Shown: positions 7,088 through 7,828 of the stretch, piece by piece | Layout: each line of letters opens with the position of its first letter | Position numbering within the stretch: the first letter of the stretch is position 1 | NCBI GenBank assembly: GCA_949487015.1 | Contig: CATAQZ010000308.1 | Location: forward strand, 1-7,828 | Source: Flavobacteriales bacterium UBA4585 | GTDB taxonomy: Bacteria; Bacteroidota; Bacteroidia; Flavobacteriales; Schleiferiaceae | Length of the DNA stretch: 7,828 nt | Direction: 5' to 3' | Translations under genes and position numbers: made by a program | Notes under the pieces: generated by a model | The model's database searches: none | What the model was told of the DNA's origin: nothing | What the model saw: only the letters and a program-made list of their open reading frames with translations

Positions 7088-7808
7088 AATAGAAATCGCA
7101 ATTGAGGAGCCTGGGCATGCTGCTCAACTTATCGATTTAGGTGTGCACAGGATAGAGCTGTGCAGTAATCTCAATGAAGGCGGATTGACTCCTTCAGCCG
7201 CTCAGATTGAAATGACTGTGGATGTCAGTGACCTTCCGGTGTACGTTATGTTGCGCCCACGCGCGGGAGATTTTATATACAATAGATTGGAAAAACACAT
7301 GATGCTTGAGGAAGTTAAAATCTTAAGTGACTGTGGAGCTTCCGGAATAGTCTTTGGAGCGCTGGACGGGGGTCGAAATGTGGATGCGGAATTCGTGGAA
7401 TTGGTCGCGCAATTTGCGCAAGACTATGGATTAGGGATGACCTTTCACCGGGCTTTTGATGCCTGCGCTCGGCCCGATGTGGCGATGGAGTTGCTGGTTG
7501 AGTTGGGTGTAGAGCGCATATTGACCAGTGGTTTTTCACCTACGGTGAAGGATGGCTTGCCTGCTTTGAAACACTTGTGCGAGCAGGCAGCTGGACGCAT
7601 CGAAATTCAAGCTGGATCAGGCGTTAGCGCTGAATATGTAGATGATTTATGGTCTGTGGGAATACGTGCTTACCATTGTACAGCACGCACGAAAATGCTT
7701 GCGCGTGAAGATAGTGTAGAGGCGAAGTTAGGCTTTGGCGATTACTGGTCGCTTGACCGTAAAAAAGTAGAACAACTAGGTGATGCACTCTGGCGCAAAT
7801 TGGCATAA
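7071..7808 (+). CDS. cutC: CutC-family TIM-barrel protein (annotated as copper homeostasis; true role uncertain)
   Basis: The 245-residue product has the conserved CutC blocks, numbered from the ATG at 7071: IELCSNLNEGGLTPS (28-42), MLRPRAGDF (60-68), MTFHRAFD (123-130), LTSGF (151-155), IQAGSGVSAEYVDDL (179-193) and HCTARTKM (202-209). The family is a TIM barrel without a signal peptide, so the protein should be cytoplasmic, unlike the three exported enzymes beside it. An ATG at 7056 would add five residues (MKYRF), but the later ATG places the first beta strand (FEIEIA) where family members usually begin. Neither start has a clear Shine-Dalgarno sequence. The start lies 17 bases inside the GH20 gene, so translation is probably coupled. 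The family name comes from early work on copper tolerance. No Cys/His metal-binding cluster is evident, and the conserved charged residues at strand ends look more like an enzyme active site. Placement in this operon suggests a role in handling a glycan-derived product, which is inference. Confidence 0.9.
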   Translation: MADQFEIEIAIEEPGHAAQLIDLGVHRIELCSNLNEGGLTPSAAQIEMTVDVSDLPVYVMLRPRAGDFIYNRLEKHMMLEEVKILSDCGASGIVFGALDGGRNVDAEFVELVAQFAQDYGLGMTFHRAFDACARPDVAMELLVELGVERILTSGFSPTVKDGLPALKHLCEQAAGRIEIQAGSGVSAEYVDDLWSVGIRAYHCTARTKMLAREDSVEAKLGFGDYWSLDRKKVEQLGDALWRKLA

Positions 7809-7828
7809 AAAAACCCGCTCGAGGCGGG
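7807..7828 (+). terminator. Probable Rho-independent terminator of the three-gene operon, cut by window edge
   Basis: The TAA of the CutC gene runs into seven adenines (7807-7813), followed by CCCGC (7814-7818), a five-base TCGAG loop and GCGGG (7824-7828). The stem is five G-C pairs. The leading A-run could pair with a T-run just past the window edge, which would give the usual symmetrical, possibly bidirectional form. The T-run itself is not visible, so this is a strong candidate rather than a complete terminator. Confidence 0.75.

Noticed and set aside
7315..7806. Two minus-strand open frames (60 and 74 codons) inside cutC
   Set aside because: They lie antisense to conserved CutC motifs and have no support of their own.

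Overview
The window looks like chromosomal DNA from a member of the Bacteroidota, probably a flavobacterium-like lineage. This is inferred from the 'LSAQ'-type signal peptide on the GH92 protein, promoter-like TAnnTTTG elements, a gene set typical of that phylum, and mostly weak Shine-Dalgarno signals. The exact genus cannot be read from the sequence. Coding density is very high, and no gene-free stretch approaches 300 bases.

Layout from left to right. (1) At 1-142 on the minus strand is the first 47 codons of a membrane-anchored or exported protein that runs off the left edge. (2) nadE (167-949, plus) is an ammonia-dependent NAD+ synthetase, apparently a housekeeping gene unrelated to the rest. 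(3) At 950-3883 (minus) is a secreted GH92 alpha-mannosidase with two accessory C-terminal modules; its stop codon directly abuts that of nadE. (4) A 46-base divergent intergenic region follows. (5) A plus-strand operon with overlapping genes fills the rest: a Tat-exported glycosylasparaginase (3930-4919), a membrane-anchored GH20 beta-N-acetylhexosaminidase (4910-7087) and a CutC-family TIM-barrel protein (7071-7808). A hairpin that looks like a Rho-independent terminator follows and is cut by the right edge.

Functionally, 950-7808 reads as a compact locus for dismantling N-linked glycoproteins in the periplasm. GH92 would trim alpha-linked mannose, GH20 would remove terminal beta-linked GlcNAc, and glycosylasparaginase would cut the GlcNAc-Asn linkage. 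This parallels the lysosomal route in animals. No SusC/SusD pair, beta-mannosidase, GlcNAc kinase or regulator is visible, so the pathway is incomplete within the window.

Most of the content belongs to known families. The points most worth a second look are the CutC protein sitting as the last gene of a glycoprotein-degradation operon, the shared two-module C-terminal tail on the otherwise unrelated GH92 and GH20 enzymes, and the different export route predicted for each of the three glycan enzymes. I found no mobile element, CRISPR array, tRNA, rRNA or clear signs of horizontal transfer.
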